DNA of 64,000 nt from Aliivibrio_A kagoshimensis (GTDB taxonomy: Bacteria > Pseudomonadota > Gammaproteobacteria > Enterobacterales > Vibrionaceae), in the NCBI RefSeq assembly GCF_050337105.1, contig NZ_JAKJSQ010000002.1, positions 123,530 through 187,529 on the forward strand, in the 5' to 3' direction. Shown here piece by piece: positions 54,120 through 63,355 of this stretch. Numbering within the stretch: position 1 is the stretch's first letter; each line of letters opens with the position of its first letter. Both the position numbers and the translations under genes were made by a program. The notes under the pieces are model-generated. The model made no database searches. It was not told where the DNA came from and saw only the letters and a program-made list of their open reading frames with translations.

Positions 54120-54136
54120 CAATGAAAGGGACAACA

Positions 54137-55024
54137 ATGCTGGATTCACTGTTTCCATTTAAACGCAATTATATTGATATAAAGGGCAATCAACTTCACT
54201 ACCTCAATGAAGGTGAAGGCGATCCGGTTGTGATGGTTCATGGCAACCCAAGTTGGTCATTCTATTATCGCAATTTAGTGAGCGCATTGAGTGCCAACCA
54301 CCAGTGCATTGTACCGGATCATATCGGCTGTGGATTTTCCGATAAACCGGATGACTCTGGTTACGACTACACATTAAAAAATCGCATTGACGATCTCGAG
54401 ACACTATTAGAGTCATTATCGATTCGTGACAATATCACGTTAGTCGTTCACGATTGGGGCGGCATGATAGGCATGGGCTATGCAGCTCGTTACCCTGAAC
54501 GTATCAAGCGCCTTGTCATTCTCAATACAGGAGCATTCCACCTTCCTGAATCTAAGCCGTTTCCATGGGCTCTGAATATTTGTCGAAATACCCTATTAGG
54601 TACCTACTTAGTAAGAGGTTTTAATGCATTCTCGTCGGCGGCTTCTTATGTTGGTGTAAAGCGTAAACCGATGAGTAAATCGATTCGAGAAGCGTATGTT
54701 GCGCCATTTAACTCTTGGTCAAACCGCATCTCTACGTTGAGGTTTGTGCAAGATATTCCATTAAAAGAGGGCGATAGAAATTATCAGTTGGTTTCTGATA
54801 TTGATGATAGTTTACCCTTGTTCTCTACTGTCCCAACGATCATTTGTTGGGGATTGAAAGATTTTGTTTTTGATAAGCACTTTCTTGCCAAATGGAAAGA
54901 GAAGATGCCTCATGCAACAGTGAATGAGTTTTCTGACTGTGGTCACTACATTCTTGAAGACGCTAGTGAGGAAGTTATTCCTATGATCAGTGGCTTCTTA
55001 GCTGAGAATCCCATTTCAAAGTAA
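54137..55024 (+). CDS. oleB: Beta-lactone decarboxylase OleB (haloalkane dehalogenase-like hydrolase fold)
   Basis: Alpha/beta hydrolase of 295 residues. In the Ole pathway it opens the beta-lactone formed by OleC and releases carbon dioxide to give the cis-olefin. The oxyanion motif is VHGNPSWSF (about residues 34-42) and the nucleophile is Asp106 in VVHDWGGMIG, an aspartate as in haloalkane dehalogenases. The catalytic His lies in DCGHYILED near the C-terminus. ATG at 54137 has GGG six bases upstream and is preferred over earlier in-frame ATG at 54122 and GTG at 54113. Confidence 0.92.
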   Translation: MLDSLFPFKRNYIDIKGNQLHYLNEGEGDPVVMVHGNPSWSFYYRNLVSALSANHQCIVPDHIGCGFSDKPDDSGYDYTLKNRIDDLETLLESLSIRDNITLVVHDWGGMIGMGYAARYPERIKRLVILNTGAFHLPESKPFPWALNICRNTLLGTYLVRGFNAFSSAASYVGVKRKPMSKSIREAYVAPFNSWSNRISTLRFVQDIPLKEGDRNYQLVSDIDDSLPLFSTVPTIICWGLKDFVFDKHFLAKWKEKMPHATVNEFSDCGHYILEDASEEVIPMISGFLAENPISK

Positions 55025-55079
55025 GTGCGACTCGAATAACACACATTCAAGTATCACATAGCGACGTCAAGGAGCTCGT

Positions 55080-56819
55080 ATGAGTGAAAAACCATATAGA
55101 ACCGCAAATCTATGTCGACACTTACAGCATGCCAGCATTAATACTCCTGATGATCTAGCGGTTGCCGTGCAATCGAGCCACCGCCTGACGCCCTTTTCAG
55201 CCAAACACTTCCGTTACCAAGAGCTTACTTTTTCAGAACTTGATCAACAGAGTGATGCGATTGCGTATCTTCTGAATGATTATGGTATCCAAAAAGGGAT
55301 GAAAGCCGTGCTCATGGTTACGCCAAGTTTGGATTTTTTCGCTTTAACCTTTGCGCTATTCAAAGCAGGAATTGTTCCTATCTTGGTGGATCCTGGAATG
55401 GGAGTGAAGAATCTAAAGCAGTGTTTCATTGAAGCTGAGCCTGATGCGTTTATCGGGGTTGTTAAGGCACAAATAGCCCGTGCGATGTTTGGTTGGGGAA
55501 AATCCAGTATCAAACAGGTCATTACTGTGACTCGCAGTGGCGGCTTAGCATCTTATATGTCCAACTTGCTATTTAAAGGGGAAACTTTAGTCTCTTTAAA
55601 GCGCAAACAGCAACACGATGAGCCATACCCAATGGTCAAATTGAGCGATGATGAGATGGCGGCCATCCTGTTTACCAGCGGCAGTACTGGAACACCAAAA
55701 GGGGTGGTATATAGTCACCGAATGTTTGAAGCGCAAATTGACGTTTTAAAGAGTGATTATTGTATTGTGCATGGCGAACGAGACTTAGCGACTTTCCCTC
55801 TATTCTCACTTTTTGGTCCAGCGCTGGGTATGGCATCCATTATTCCTGACATGGACGCTAGCAAGCCGATCACGGCCGATCCTGATGCTCTGTTTTCTGC
55901 TATAGACCACTATCAATGCAGCAATCTTTTTGCCAACCCAGCTCTAATTGAAGTACTAGGCAACGCGGGGGTGAGCGAACAGCATACTCATCAGTTACCC
56001 AGTCTTAAACGGGTTATTTCAGCAGGGGCACCTGCAACCATCTCCTCAATCACTCATTTCAGTAAAATGTTAACGCCTGGAATTGACGTTCTAAACTCTT
56101 ATGGTGCGACGGAATCTCTACCTCTGACTAAAATTGCCAGCTCTGAGCTATTAACCACCACAGAGGTGACTGACTCAGGGGGCGGTATCTGTGTTGGGTT
56201 TCCTGTTGATGGGGTTGACGTGGCGATTATTGAGATCACGGAGCAACCTATCAGCGTGTGGAACAAGAGCTTGACCGTGCCAGCCCACACTATTGGTGAG
56301 ATCGTTGTTCAAGGGCCAATGGTCAGTCGTGAATACTATCGAAGAGAGCAAGCCAGCATTGATGCAAAAATAGTGGATGGCGAACAGATAAGGCACAGAA
56401 TGGGGGATCTTGGTTACTTAGATGAACGTGGTCAATTGTGGATGTGTGGTCGTAAAGCACATCGAGTTGAATGCGATGAGTTACCGGGTAAACCGTCGAA
56501 CCGTACCTATTTCTCTATCCCAACTGAGCGTATTTTTAATGTTCATCCACAGGTGAAAAGAACTGCGCTGGTGGGCGTAAAGGTAAATGATAGAACCGCT
56601 CCATTGATCTGCGTTGAGCTTCATTCAAAGACAACCAGTGAGCAGCAGACAGCACTGTTTGCACAACTCACCGAGATCGCCAATAAGAATACTCATACTC
56701 AAGGCATCACTGAATTCTTGATCCATGCTGATTTCCCTGTGGATATTCGCCATAACGCTAAAATCTTCAGAGAAAAGCTAGCTGTTTGGGCACAAGATGT
56801 CCTTGATAAGAGAAGCTAA
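55080..56819 (+). CDS. oleC: Beta-lactone synthetase OleC (ANL-family adenylating enzyme)
   Basis: AMP-forming enzyme of 579 residues that turns the 2-alkyl-3-hydroxyacid from OleD into a beta-lactone at the expense of ATP. Core motifs are AAILFTSGSTGTPKGVVYSH (about residues 196-215), LNSYGATESLPLT, and MGDLGYLDERGQLWMCGRKAHR near the hinge. The last Lys-bearing C-terminal region (HNAKIFREKL) follows. The ligation-type chemistry here uses no CoA. It begins 55 bases after oleB and is separated from oleD by a single base. Confidence 0.92.
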   Translation: MSEKPYRTANLCRHLQHASINTPDDLAVAVQSSHRLTPFSAKHFRYQELTFSELDQQSDAIAYLLNDYGIQKGMKAVLMVTPSLDFFALTFALFKAGIVPILVDPGMGVKNLKQCFIEAEPDAFIGVVKAQIARAMFGWGKSSIKQVITVTRSGGLASYMSNLLFKGETLVSLKRKQQHDEPYPMVKLSDDEMAAILFTSGSTGTPKGVVYSHRMFEAQIDVLKSDYCIVHGERDLATFPLFSLFGPALGMASIIPDMDASKPITADPDALFSAIDHYQCSNLFANPALIEVLGNAGVSEQHTHQLPSLKRVISAGAPATISSITHFSKMLTPGIDVLNSYGATESLPLTKIASSELLTTTEVTDSGGGICVGFPVDGVDVAIIEITEQPISVWNKSLTVPAHTIGEIVVQGPMVSREYYRREQASIDAKIVDGEQIRHRMGDLGYLDERGQLWMCGRKAHRVECDELPGKPSNRTYFSIPTERIFNVHPQVKRTALVGVKVNDRTAPLICVELHSKTTSEQQTALFAQLTEIANKNTHTQGITEFLIHADFPVDIRHNAKIFREKLAVWAQDVLDKRS

Positions 56820-56820
56820 T

Positions 56821-57855
56821 ATGAATCCTTCACTGCCATTTCCCCATTTAGAATCGTTACCGACACACTTTTCACACGCTTTTGTTACTGGTGCAGGAGG
56901 TTTTCTCGGTAAAGTAATCTGTAACATGCTAGTCAACGCTGGCATTAAAGTGACCGGTTTTGCACGAGGGAAGTATCCAGACTTGTGTGAAATGGGGGTG
57001 GAGATGCATCAAGGCGATATTGCTGACTATGACGCGATTTCGGCAGCAATTGCAGGTTGTGATGTAGTGTTTCATGCCGCTTCCAAAGCGGGCGTATGGG
57101 GCAGTAGAGAGAGCTACTACAAACCTAATGTCATTGGTTGCATAAACATTATTGAAGCGTGTAAAAGCCACCACATTGATACGTTAATCTACACCAGTAC
57201 GCCGAGTGTTACTTTTGATGGCATCGATGAGTCTGGTATTGATGAGAGTACTCCTTACGCAAGCCGATTTTTAAACCATTACGCTGAGACTAAAGCGACG
57301 GCCGAAGCGATGGTGTTAGCAGCAAACGGGGAACAATTGAAGACGGTAGCCTTACGACCTCATCTTATTTGGGGGCCGGAAGACGGCCACTTAGTTCCAA
57401 GAGTGATTACACGTGCAAAAGCGGGAAAGCTTAAGTTAGTCGGTAGTGAAGACAAGTTGGTAGATACTATCTATGTTGACAATGCGGCCTATGCACATCT
57501 GCTAGCAGCAATAGAACTGGCGCAACCTGACCGCAAGTGTGCCGGTAAGCCTTACTACTTAAGTAATGATCAACCGATCACCATGGCAGAGATGCTTAAT
57601 CTCATTATCGGTTGTGTGGGGCTTCCAAAGGTAGAAAAACGTGTTCCAGCCTCGGTAGCTTACGCAGCGGGTTTGGTTTTAGAGACCGTTTATAGCCTGC
57701 TCAATAAGAAAGATGAGCCTATCATGACTCGCTTTGTCGCCAAACAACTCTCCACGGCCCATTATTTTGATATCAGTGCCGCCAAACGAGACTTCAACTA
57801 TCAAGCTGTGGTGAGTATTGAGGAAGGAATTCACCGTTTGCAGCAATCGTTGTGA
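56821..57855 (+). CDS. oleD: 2-alkyl-3-ketoacid reductase OleD
   Basis: NADPH-dependent short-chain (extended SDR) reductase of 344 residues that reduces the ketone made by OleA. The Rossmann nucleotide motif is VTGAGGFLGK, with the catalytic Tyr-x-x-x-Lys visible as HYAETKATAE and the Ser/Thr in YTSTPSV. Related proteins act on 3-beta-hydroxysteroids, but the ole context fixes the role. The ATG at 56821 starts directly after the oleC stop; an in-frame ATG at 56797 lies inside oleC. Final gene of oleABCD. Confidence 0.92.
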   Translation: MNPSLPFPHLESLPTHFSHAFVTGAGGFLGKVICNMLVNAGIKVTGFARGKYPDLCEMGVEMHQGDIADYDAISAAIAGCDVVFHAASKAGVWGSRESYYKPNVIGCINIIEACKSHHIDTLIYTSTPSVTFDGIDESGIDESTPYASRFLNHYAETKATAEAMVLAANGEQLKTVALRPHLIWGPEDGHLVPRVITRAKAGKLKLVGSEDKLVDTIYVDNAAYAHLLAAIELAQPDRKCAGKPYYLSNDQPITMAEMLNLIIGCVGLPKVEKRVPASVAYAAGLVLETVYSLLNKKDEPIMTRFVAKQLSTAHYFDISAAKRDFNYQAVVSIEEGIHRLQQSL

Positions 57856-57954
57856 ATGGTTAACTATGTTGCAAAATGATACAAATAATTAATATAGTTG
57901 CCATTTTTTGGTTATACTTTACTGAGTTCGATGGGAAATTTGGGGATAACGGCA

Positions 57955-58173
57955 ATGTTTCTAAAAAACAGACATAACGGCGAAATGGTTGAGATTATCG
58001 GAGTGGGTGATTTAACCAATATATTCAATACAACGGTATTGGGGCGCTATCACGTTGGAGAAGAAAAGGACGAACCGGAGGAGTTTAATAAAGCGGATTT
58101 AGTCTTTTTATCTGACGAAGCGTTACCGAAATGTTGGACAGATCCTAACTATCGAACCGTTCGTAAAGACTAG
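57955..58173 (+). CDS. 72-residue protein of unknown function next to bioA
   Basis: A small acidic cytosolic protein (MFLKNRHNGEMVEIIGVGDL...) without a recognised family. GGGGAT precedes the ATG at 57955, which is preferred over an earlier ATG (57898) whose extra residues look like non-coding translation. Composition is regular (folded beta-rich segments, DLVFLSDEALPKCW near the C-terminus). It stands 100 bases after oleD, reads in the same direction and ends at a strong inverted repeat. A coding region is likely; function is unknown. Confidence 0.65.
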   Translation: MFLKNRHNGEMVEIIGVGDLTNIFNTTVLGRYHVGEEKDEPEEFNKADLVFLSDEALPKCWTDPNYRTVRKD

Positions 58174-58201
58174 CGAACTCTATTGAAGCCAAGTTAATGT
58201 G

Positions 58202-58240
58202 AAGGATGAAACGATCAATCGTTTCATCCTTTGTTGTTTT
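58202..58240. terminator. Terminator between the small gene and bioA
   Basis: 14-bp perfect inverted repeat AAGGATGAAACGAT/ATCGTTTCATCCTT (58202-58215 with 58218-58231) with a very short loop, followed on the plus strand by TTGTTGTTTT. Convergent genes bioA and the small gene may both use it. Confidence 0.85.
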
Positions 58241-58243
58241 AGG

Positions 58244-59524
58244 TTAAAACAGAGTTTGAACTGCACTTTCAATGGCATTAACCAGTTTCTTAAGATCTTC
58301 CTCTGTCGATTGATAAGGGGGCATCATATAGATGAGTTTTCCAAACGGTCTTATCCACACACCGCAATCGACAAAGTGCTGTTGAATCGCCACCATATCA
58401 ACATTTTTATTGAGCTCTACCACGCCAATAGCACCGAGCCATCTTACTGCTTCAACCACTGGGTATGCCTTTAATGGTGGTAACAGTTGGCTAAAGGTGG
58501 TTTCTATAGAGTGAGTTTGTACTTTCCAATCCCCCTCTAATAATATCTCCATACTGGCGTTGGCAACGGCACACGCTAATGGGTTCCCCATGAACGTTGG
58601 CCCATGCATGAAACAACCGGCTTCTCCACTGCAGACAGTATCCGCGACCTCTTTACTGGCTAGAGTCGCGGATAGAGTCATATAACCACCGGTAAGCCCC
58701 TTACCAATGCACATAATATCCGGTTCAATGCCAGCATGTTCACAAGCAAATAACTTCCCCGTACGGCCAAACCCAGTCGCGATCTCATCCACAATCAGTA
58801 ACAGGCCATAGTGATCACAGAGGGCGCGCACCTCTTTGAGATATTGAGGATGGTAGAGTCGCATCCCTCCAGCACCTTGCACGATAGGCTCCAGAATAAT
58901 CGCCGCAATATCTTGGTGATGCGCACTGAGTTGCTGTTTTATTGAGAGCAGATCCTGCTCATTCCACTGCCCACCAAATTGACTGTTAGGGCACTGAGCA
59001 AAAATATGTTCAGGAAGAAACCCTTTATACAAAGAGTGCATGGAGTTATCAGGGTCGGTGACTGACATCGCGGCAAAAGTGTCCCCGTGATACCCATTGG
59101 TAATGGTCAAAAATGTAGGGCGTTGCTCACCTTTGGCGTGCCAATACTGCAGTGCCATCTTAAGGCTGACTTCCACAGATACCGATCCAGAATCAGCCAA
59201 AAAGACATGTTGTAATCGATCTGGGCTCATTGCGACCAGTTTCTTACATAGCTCTACGGCTGGACGATGAGTGATCCCTCCAAACATCACATGAGACATG
59301 TTTTGGGTCTGTTCAATAATGGCTGCATTGAGTCTTGGGTGATTGTAACCGTGTATGGCCGACCACCACGATGACATACCATCGGTGAGCTGACGACCAT
59401 CTTCTAATTCGATCATAACGCCTTCTGCTCTAGAGACAGGAAAGCAAGGAAGGGGGTTAACGGTTGAAGTGTAGGGGTGCCAGATATGGTCACGGTCGAA
59501 ATCTAAGTCAATGCTATTGGTCAT
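58244..59524 (-). CDS. bioA: Adenosylmethionine-8-amino-7-oxononanoate aminotransferase
   Basis: PLP enzyme of biotin synthesis, 426 residues, converting KAPA to DAPA with S-adenosylmethionine as amino donor. Class-III aminotransferase features: HIWHPYTS at the N-terminus, GMSSWWSAIHGYNH, FLADSGSVSVEVSLKMALQY, the PLP-binding LLIVDEIATGFGRTGKLFA and the Schiff-base Lys in CIGKGLTGGYMTLSAT. It reads away from bioBFCD across a shared operator. Confidence 0.96.
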   Translation of the reverse strand: MTNSIDLDFDRDHIWHPYTSTVNPLPCFPVSRAEGVMIELEDGRQLTDGMSSWWSAIHGYNHPRLNAAIIEQTQNMSHVMFGGITHRPAVELCKKLVAMSPDRLQHVFLADSGSVSVEVSLKMALQYWHAKGEQRPTFLTITNGYHGDTFAAMSVTDPDNSMHSLYKGFLPEHIFAQCPNSQFGGQWNEQDLLSIKQQLSAHHQDIAAIILEPIVQGAGGMRLYHPQYLKEVRALCDHYGLLLIVDEIATGFGRTGKLFACEHAGIEPDIMCIGKGLTGGYMTLSATLASKEVADTVCSGEAGCFMHGPTFMGNPLACAVANASMEILLEGDWKVQTHSIETTFSQLLPPLKAYPVVEAVRWLGAIGVVELNKNVDMVAIQQHFVDCGVWIRPFGKLIYMMPPYQSTEEDLKKLVNAIESAVQTLF

Positions 59525-59561
59525 TATTTCACCACTTGTAAAGGTTAGGTGTGTTTCTTTC

Positions 59562-59595
59562 TTGACAGTTTACTGATTAAAAGTAGACTGTCCAA
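59562..59595. promoter_or_regulatory. Divergent bio operator with embedded promoters (BirA-type)
   Basis: A 10-bp inverted repeat GACAGTTTAC (59564-59573) and GTAGACTGTC (59583-59592), one mismatch and 9-base spacer, lies midway between bioA and bioB. Overlapping it, plus-strand TTGACA (59562-59567) stands 16 bases from TAGACT (59584-59589), and minus-strand TTGGAC stands 17 bases from TAAACT. The layout mirrors the E. coli bio operator, where BirA with biotinyl-AMP blocks both promoters. The exact BirA consensus is not matched base for base. Confidence 0.75.
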
Positions 59596-59634
59596 GTATA
59601 AATTAATGTCATTATAAAAATTAAGGAATTGCAC

Positions 59635-60687
59635 GTGGAAGTACGTCATAACTGGACCGTTACAGAAGTACAAGAGCTCATGAATAAACCCTTCATGGAC
59701 CTACTGTTTGAAGCACAAACAGTACATCGTCTTCACCAACAAACTAATCACGTGCAAGTGAGTACACTGCTTTCAATTAAAACGGGCGCTTGCCCTGAAG
59801 ATTGCAAATATTGCCCGCAGTCAGCCCACAACAAAACGGGCTTAGCGAAAGAGCGTTTGATTGAGATTCAGACGGTAATGGATGCAGCAAAAAAAGCCAA
59901 AGATGCAGGTTCAACGCGATTCTGCATGGGTGCGGCGTGGAAAAATCCTAAAGAGCGTGATATGCCTCAGCTACTCGATATGGTTAAAGGCGTAAAAGAG
60001 ATGGGGCTTGAAACCTGCATGACCCTTGGCATGATTACTCCAGATCAAGCCAATGAATTAGCAGACGCCGGTCTTGATTATTACAACCATAACTTAGACA
60101 CCTCTCCTGAGTACTACGGAAATATTATCACGACTCGTACTTATCAAGACCGTTTAGATACCCTGTCGCACGTGCGTGATTCTGGGATGAAAATCTGTTC
60201 AGGTGGCATTATTGGAATGGGTGAAAGTACTGCGGATAGAGCGGGTCTGTTTGTTGAATTGGCGAATTTGCCACAACATCCAGAGTCTGTACCTGTGAAC
60301 ATGTTGGTTAAAGTGAAAGGAACACCTCTTGAAAATGAAGAAGATGTTGATTCGTTTGACTTTATTCGTTTGATTGCTGTGGCCAGAATTATGATGCCGG
60401 AGTCAGCGGTACGACTCTCTGCGGGTCGTGAGAATATGAATGAACAGATGCAAACACTTTGCTTTATGGCTGGCGCTAACTCTGTGTTCTACGGTTGCAA
60501 ACTATTGACCACGCCTAACCCAGATGAAGATACCGATATTCAACTGTTTAAAAAGCTAGGCATAAATTCTGAGCAAACCAGCCAGAAGCCAGATGAAATT
60601 CAAGAGAATGAGTTGTTAGAGAAAGTCGCAGAACGTGTTGCTTCTCGACCAGGAAAAGATGATCTGTTTTATGAAGCAGGGCTTTAA
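59635..60687 (+). CDS. bioB: Biotin synthase
   Basis: Radical SAM enzyme, 350 residues, inserting sulfur into dethiobiotin. The [4Fe-4S] cysteines are C53, C57 and C60 in GACPEDCKYCPQSA; NMLVKVKGTPLE and LSAGRENM blocks match the family, which also binds a [2Fe-2S] cluster. The GTG at 59635 (MEVRHNWT) has AAGGA seven bases upstream; an in-frame TTG at 59629 is too close. It overlaps bioF by 17 bases. Confidence 0.96.
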   Translation: MEVRHNWTVTEVQELMNKPFMDLLFEAQTVHRLHQQTNHVQVSTLLSIKTGACPEDCKYCPQSAHNKTGLAKERLIEIQTVMDAAKKAKDAGSTRFCMGAAWKNPKERDMPQLLDMVKGVKEMGLETCMTLGMITPDQANELADAGLDYYNHNLDTSPEYYGNIITTRTYQDRLDTLSHVRDSGMKICSGGIIGMGESTADRAGLFVELANLPQHPESVPVNMLVKVKGTPLENEEDVDSFDFIRLIAVARIMMPESAVRLSAGRENMNEQMQTLCFMAGANSVFYGCKLLTTPNPDEDTDIQLFKKLGINSEQTSQKPDEIQENELLEKVAERVASRPGKDDLFYEAGL

Positions 60688-61828
60688 TAGAAAAATACGC
60701 CTCGCTCTCGATGAGAGGGCAGAGGCAGGCTTGACTCGTTGTCGACTTCCTATCGAACATGGAAACGATATTGAGTTAAGTCATGATGGAAAAAACTATC
60801 TTAATTTTTCAGGTAATGACTACCTTGGATTAGCGAACTCACCCGAACTTATCACAGCATGGCAGAAAGGGTTAGAGGCATACGGAACGGGAAGTGGCGC
60901 GTCACCACTGGTAACAGGCTACTCTCTAGCGCATCTTGAGCTTGAACAGAAATTGGCAGACTGGTTAGGTTTCGAAAAAGCAGTACTATTCAATTCGGGC
61001 TTTAGCGCCAATCAAGCGATCCTATTTTCGCTATTAAGCAAACATGATCTCCTGCTGCAAGACAAACTTAATCATGCGTCGTTAATGGAAGCAGGGATAC
61101 TCTCACCAGCTACTATGAAGCGTTTTGCTCACAATGATCTCAGCCACTTAAAAAGATTACTTCCAAACAGTGAGCAGGATGCTCTGATAGTCACTGAAGG
61201 TGTTTTCAGTATGGATGGCGATCTTGCTCCATTGGCTGAGTTATCTGAGTTGATGAAAGAACGTTCAGACTGGTTAATGGTTGACGATGCACATGGCTGT
61301 GGAGTATTAGGCCAACAAGGTCGTGGCAGCTGTGATTTGGCCAAAATAAAACCTGATATGCTGGTAGTCACTTTCGGTAAAGCGTTTGGACTATCAGGCG
61401 CGGCCGTGTTGTGCAGTGAAGAATGTGCCGACTATTTGATGCAGTTTTCAAAGCATCATGTTTATTCAACAGCAATGCCTCCCGCTCAAGCACACACACT
61501 GTCCAAAGCGATTGATGTCATTATTCAAGATGAGTGGCGTAGGGAAAAGTTACTTGAACTCGGAAACCAGTTTGAAAAAGAGTTGGTTAATGATTGTGAA
61601 GTGACGTCGACGCAGACACCAATCAAGCCGCTGATCATAGGTGGAAGCTATCCCACAGTGCAAGTCGCTACTCGTTTGAAAGAACAGGGGATTTGGACCA
61701 CAGCAATACGTCCGCCCACCGTTCCTAAAGACACTGCTAGATTGCGTATTACATTAAGTGCAAGTCACACTCCGCAACAGGTTACCCAACTTACCACACT
61801 GATTAAACAAGAGTTGAAGAGGCAGTAA
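60671..61828 (+). CDS. bioF: 8-amino-7-oxononanoate synthase
   Basis: PLP enzyme of 385 residues condensing pimeloyl-ACP with alanine to KAPA. Features: LNFSGNDYLGLANSPEL, GTGSGASPLVTGYSLAHLELE, the PLP-Lys in VVTFGKAFGLSGAA and VDDAHGCGVLGQQGRG. Its ATG (MKQGFNRK) lies 17 bases inside bioB, with a good reading frame and no other suitable start in the usual alignment position; an in-frame ATG at 60635 is less likely. One-base overlap with bioC. Confidence 0.94.
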   Translation: MKQGFNRKIRLALDERAEAGLTRCRLPIEHGNDIELSHDGKNYLNFSGNDYLGLANSPELITAWQKGLEAYGTGSGASPLVTGYSLAHLELEQKLADWLGFEKAVLFNSGFSANQAILFSLLSKHDLLLQDKLNHASLMEAGILSPATMKRFAHNDLSHLKRLLPNSEQDALIVTEGVFSMDGDLAPLAELSELMKERSDWLMVDDAHGCGVLGQQGRGSCDLAKIKPDMLVVTFGKAFGLSGAAVLCSEECADYLMQFSKHHVYSTAMPPAQAHTLSKAIDVIIQDEWRREKLLELGNQFEKELVNDCEVTSTQTPIKPLIIGGSYPTVQVATRLKEQGIWTTAIRPPTVPKDTARLRITLSASHTPQQVTQLTTLIKQELKRQ

Positions 61829-62628
61829 TGAACGTAGAAACAATTCAACTTATTGAACCCAAACAAGCCATTGCTGCCGCATTTAGTAAGGCAGCAAAAA
61901 GTTACGATAAATGCGCTGCATTCCAACGTAAAGTTGCGGACCACCTGCTTAACCAGTTACCTAGCGATCTCAGCGGTTATCACGTGTTAGATGTTGGCTG
62001 TGGAACCGGCTATTGCAGCGAATTGTTACGAGCGAGAGGGGCCAAGGTTACGGCGTTTGATCTTTCTGCATCGATGTTACATGAGGCAGAACGTCGATGT
62101 GGTCAGGATGGCATGGAGTATGTTCAGGGTGATGTTGAAACGTTGTCTTTTCCATTTGAACAATTTGATGTGGTCTACAGCAGCTTAGCACTGCAATGGT
62201 GTAACGATTTGTCGGTACCTCTTGAGCAGATCAAACGGGTTACCAAACGTCATGGCGTTATCTGTTTTTCGACATTAGTAGACGGTTCACTGCAAGAGCT
62301 TAAAAATGCGTGGAATAAAGTTGATTCAAATCAACATGTCAATACTTTCACTTCACAAGATGCAATAAAAGTTGCGTTGGCGCAAACTGGACTAGTACAT
62401 CATCAATTAGACTTTGAAGCTATTCAGATGTGGTATCCATCTGCAATTAGCTTAATGAAGGATCTAAAAGGGATTGGTGCAAATCATCTCTCTGCTCAGC
62501 GTAACCAAGGGTTGCATGGCAGAAGTAAGCTACTAGCAGTTGAAAATGCATACCTCAATTATCAAAATCAACAGGGGCTACTACCTGCGACATATCAGGT
62601 ATGCTTTGGAGTTATTATAAATGATTGA
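61828..62628 (+). CDS. bioC: Malonyl-ACP O-methyltransferase
   Basis: SAM-dependent methyltransferase, 266 residues, methylating malonyl-ACP so that the fatty acid pathway can build the pimelate moiety. The SAM-binding motif is VLDVGCGTGYCSELLRARG (about residues 53-71), then TAFDLSASMLHEA and YVQGDVETLSF. Start overlaps bioF stop by one base, and its end overlaps bioD by 8 bases. A separate BioH or equivalent esterase would be needed elsewhere to complete the route. Confidence 0.95.
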   Translation: MNVETIQLIEPKQAIAAAFSKAAKSYDKCAAFQRKVADHLLNQLPSDLSGYHVLDVGCGTGYCSELLRARGAKVTAFDLSASMLHEAERRCGQDGMEYVQGDVETLSFPFEQFDVVYSSLALQWCNDLSVPLEQIKRVTKRHGVICFSTLVDGSLQELKNAWNKVDSNQHVNTFTSQDAIKVALAQTGLVHHQLDFEAIQMWYPSAISLMKDLKGIGANHLSAQRNQGLHGRSKLLAVENAYLNYQNQQGLLPATYQVCFGVIIND

Positions 62629-63307
62629 TGCCTTTTTCGTAGCAGGTACAGATACAGATGTTGGTAAAACAGTGGCATCGAAAGCCATTTTACATGCCAT
62701 GGCCCACAATGGAATTGCCACCATAGGCTACAAGCCTGTTGCTGCAGGTTGTGAAGAGACAGAGCAGGGGCTTAGAAACTCAGATGCACTGCATTTGCAA
62801 AAAGCCGCAACGGTTGAGTGTTGTTATGACGAGATAAACCCTTATGCACTTCTCAACCCGGCATCACCTCATATCGCCGCAGAACATGACCATATAAAAA
62901 TTGATTATAGAAAATTGAGCCTTGGACTTGAGAAGCTGAAGAAGAAATCAGAGGTTGTTTTGATCGAAGGTGCTGGTGGTTGGCGTGTGCCGATTTCTAA
63001 AGATGACTGCTTATCCACATGGGTGAAACAGGAAAAATTACCTGTGGTTCTAGTTGTAGGGATTAAACTGGGTTGTTTAAGCCATGCAATGTTAACCGCA
63101 GAGTCGATCATTAATGATGGGTTAGAAATTGTTGGCTGGGTTGCAAACCGAATTAATCCAGGCACTGAGAATTATGCTGAAATTATCGAAATGCTGACTG
63201 ATAAAATACCGGCACCAAAATTGGGAGAAATTCCATACATGCCGAGCATCAAAAGAAACGACATGAGTAAGTTCATCAATATTGCCCCTCTTAGAAGTAA
63301 AGCATAA
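62621..63307 (+). CDS. bioD: Dethiobiotin synthetase
   Basis: ATP-dependent enzyme of 228 residues that closes the ureido ring of dethiobiotin from DAPA and carbon dioxide. The P-loop is GTDTDVGKT at residues 9-17, with GYKPVAAGCE and EGAGGWRVPIS in the usual places. The ATG at 62621 lies within bioC. It is the last gene of bioBFCD, followed closely by a hairpin. Confidence 0.95.
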   Translation: MIDAFFVAGTDTDVGKTVASKAILHAMAHNGIATIGYKPVAAGCEETEQGLRNSDALHLQKAATVECCYDEINPYALLNPASPHIAAEHDHIKIDYRKLSLGLEKLKKKSEVVLIEGAGGWRVPISKDDCLSTWVKQEKLPVVLVVGIKLGCLSHAMLTAESIINDGLEIVGWVANRINPGTENYAEIIEMLTDKIPAPKLGEIPYMPSIKRNDMSKFINIAPLRSKA

Positions 63308-63317
63308 CTTTCCATGC

Positions 63318-63355
63318 TGTGCCTTATTGTTAACGCAATAGGGCACACTGTCTTT
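63318..63355 (+). terminator. Likely terminator of bioBFCD
   Basis: 12-bp stem TGTGCCTTATTG/CAATAGGGCACA (one T-G pair; 63318-63329 with 63336-63347), 6-base loop, followed by CTGTCTTTCT, a weak T tract. Confidence 0.72.

Noticed and set aside
54113..54136. Earlier GTG/ATG starts for oleB
   Set aside because: They overlap the oleA stop or lack a spaced ribosome site; ATG at 54137 has GGG at the right distance and matches the family N-terminus.
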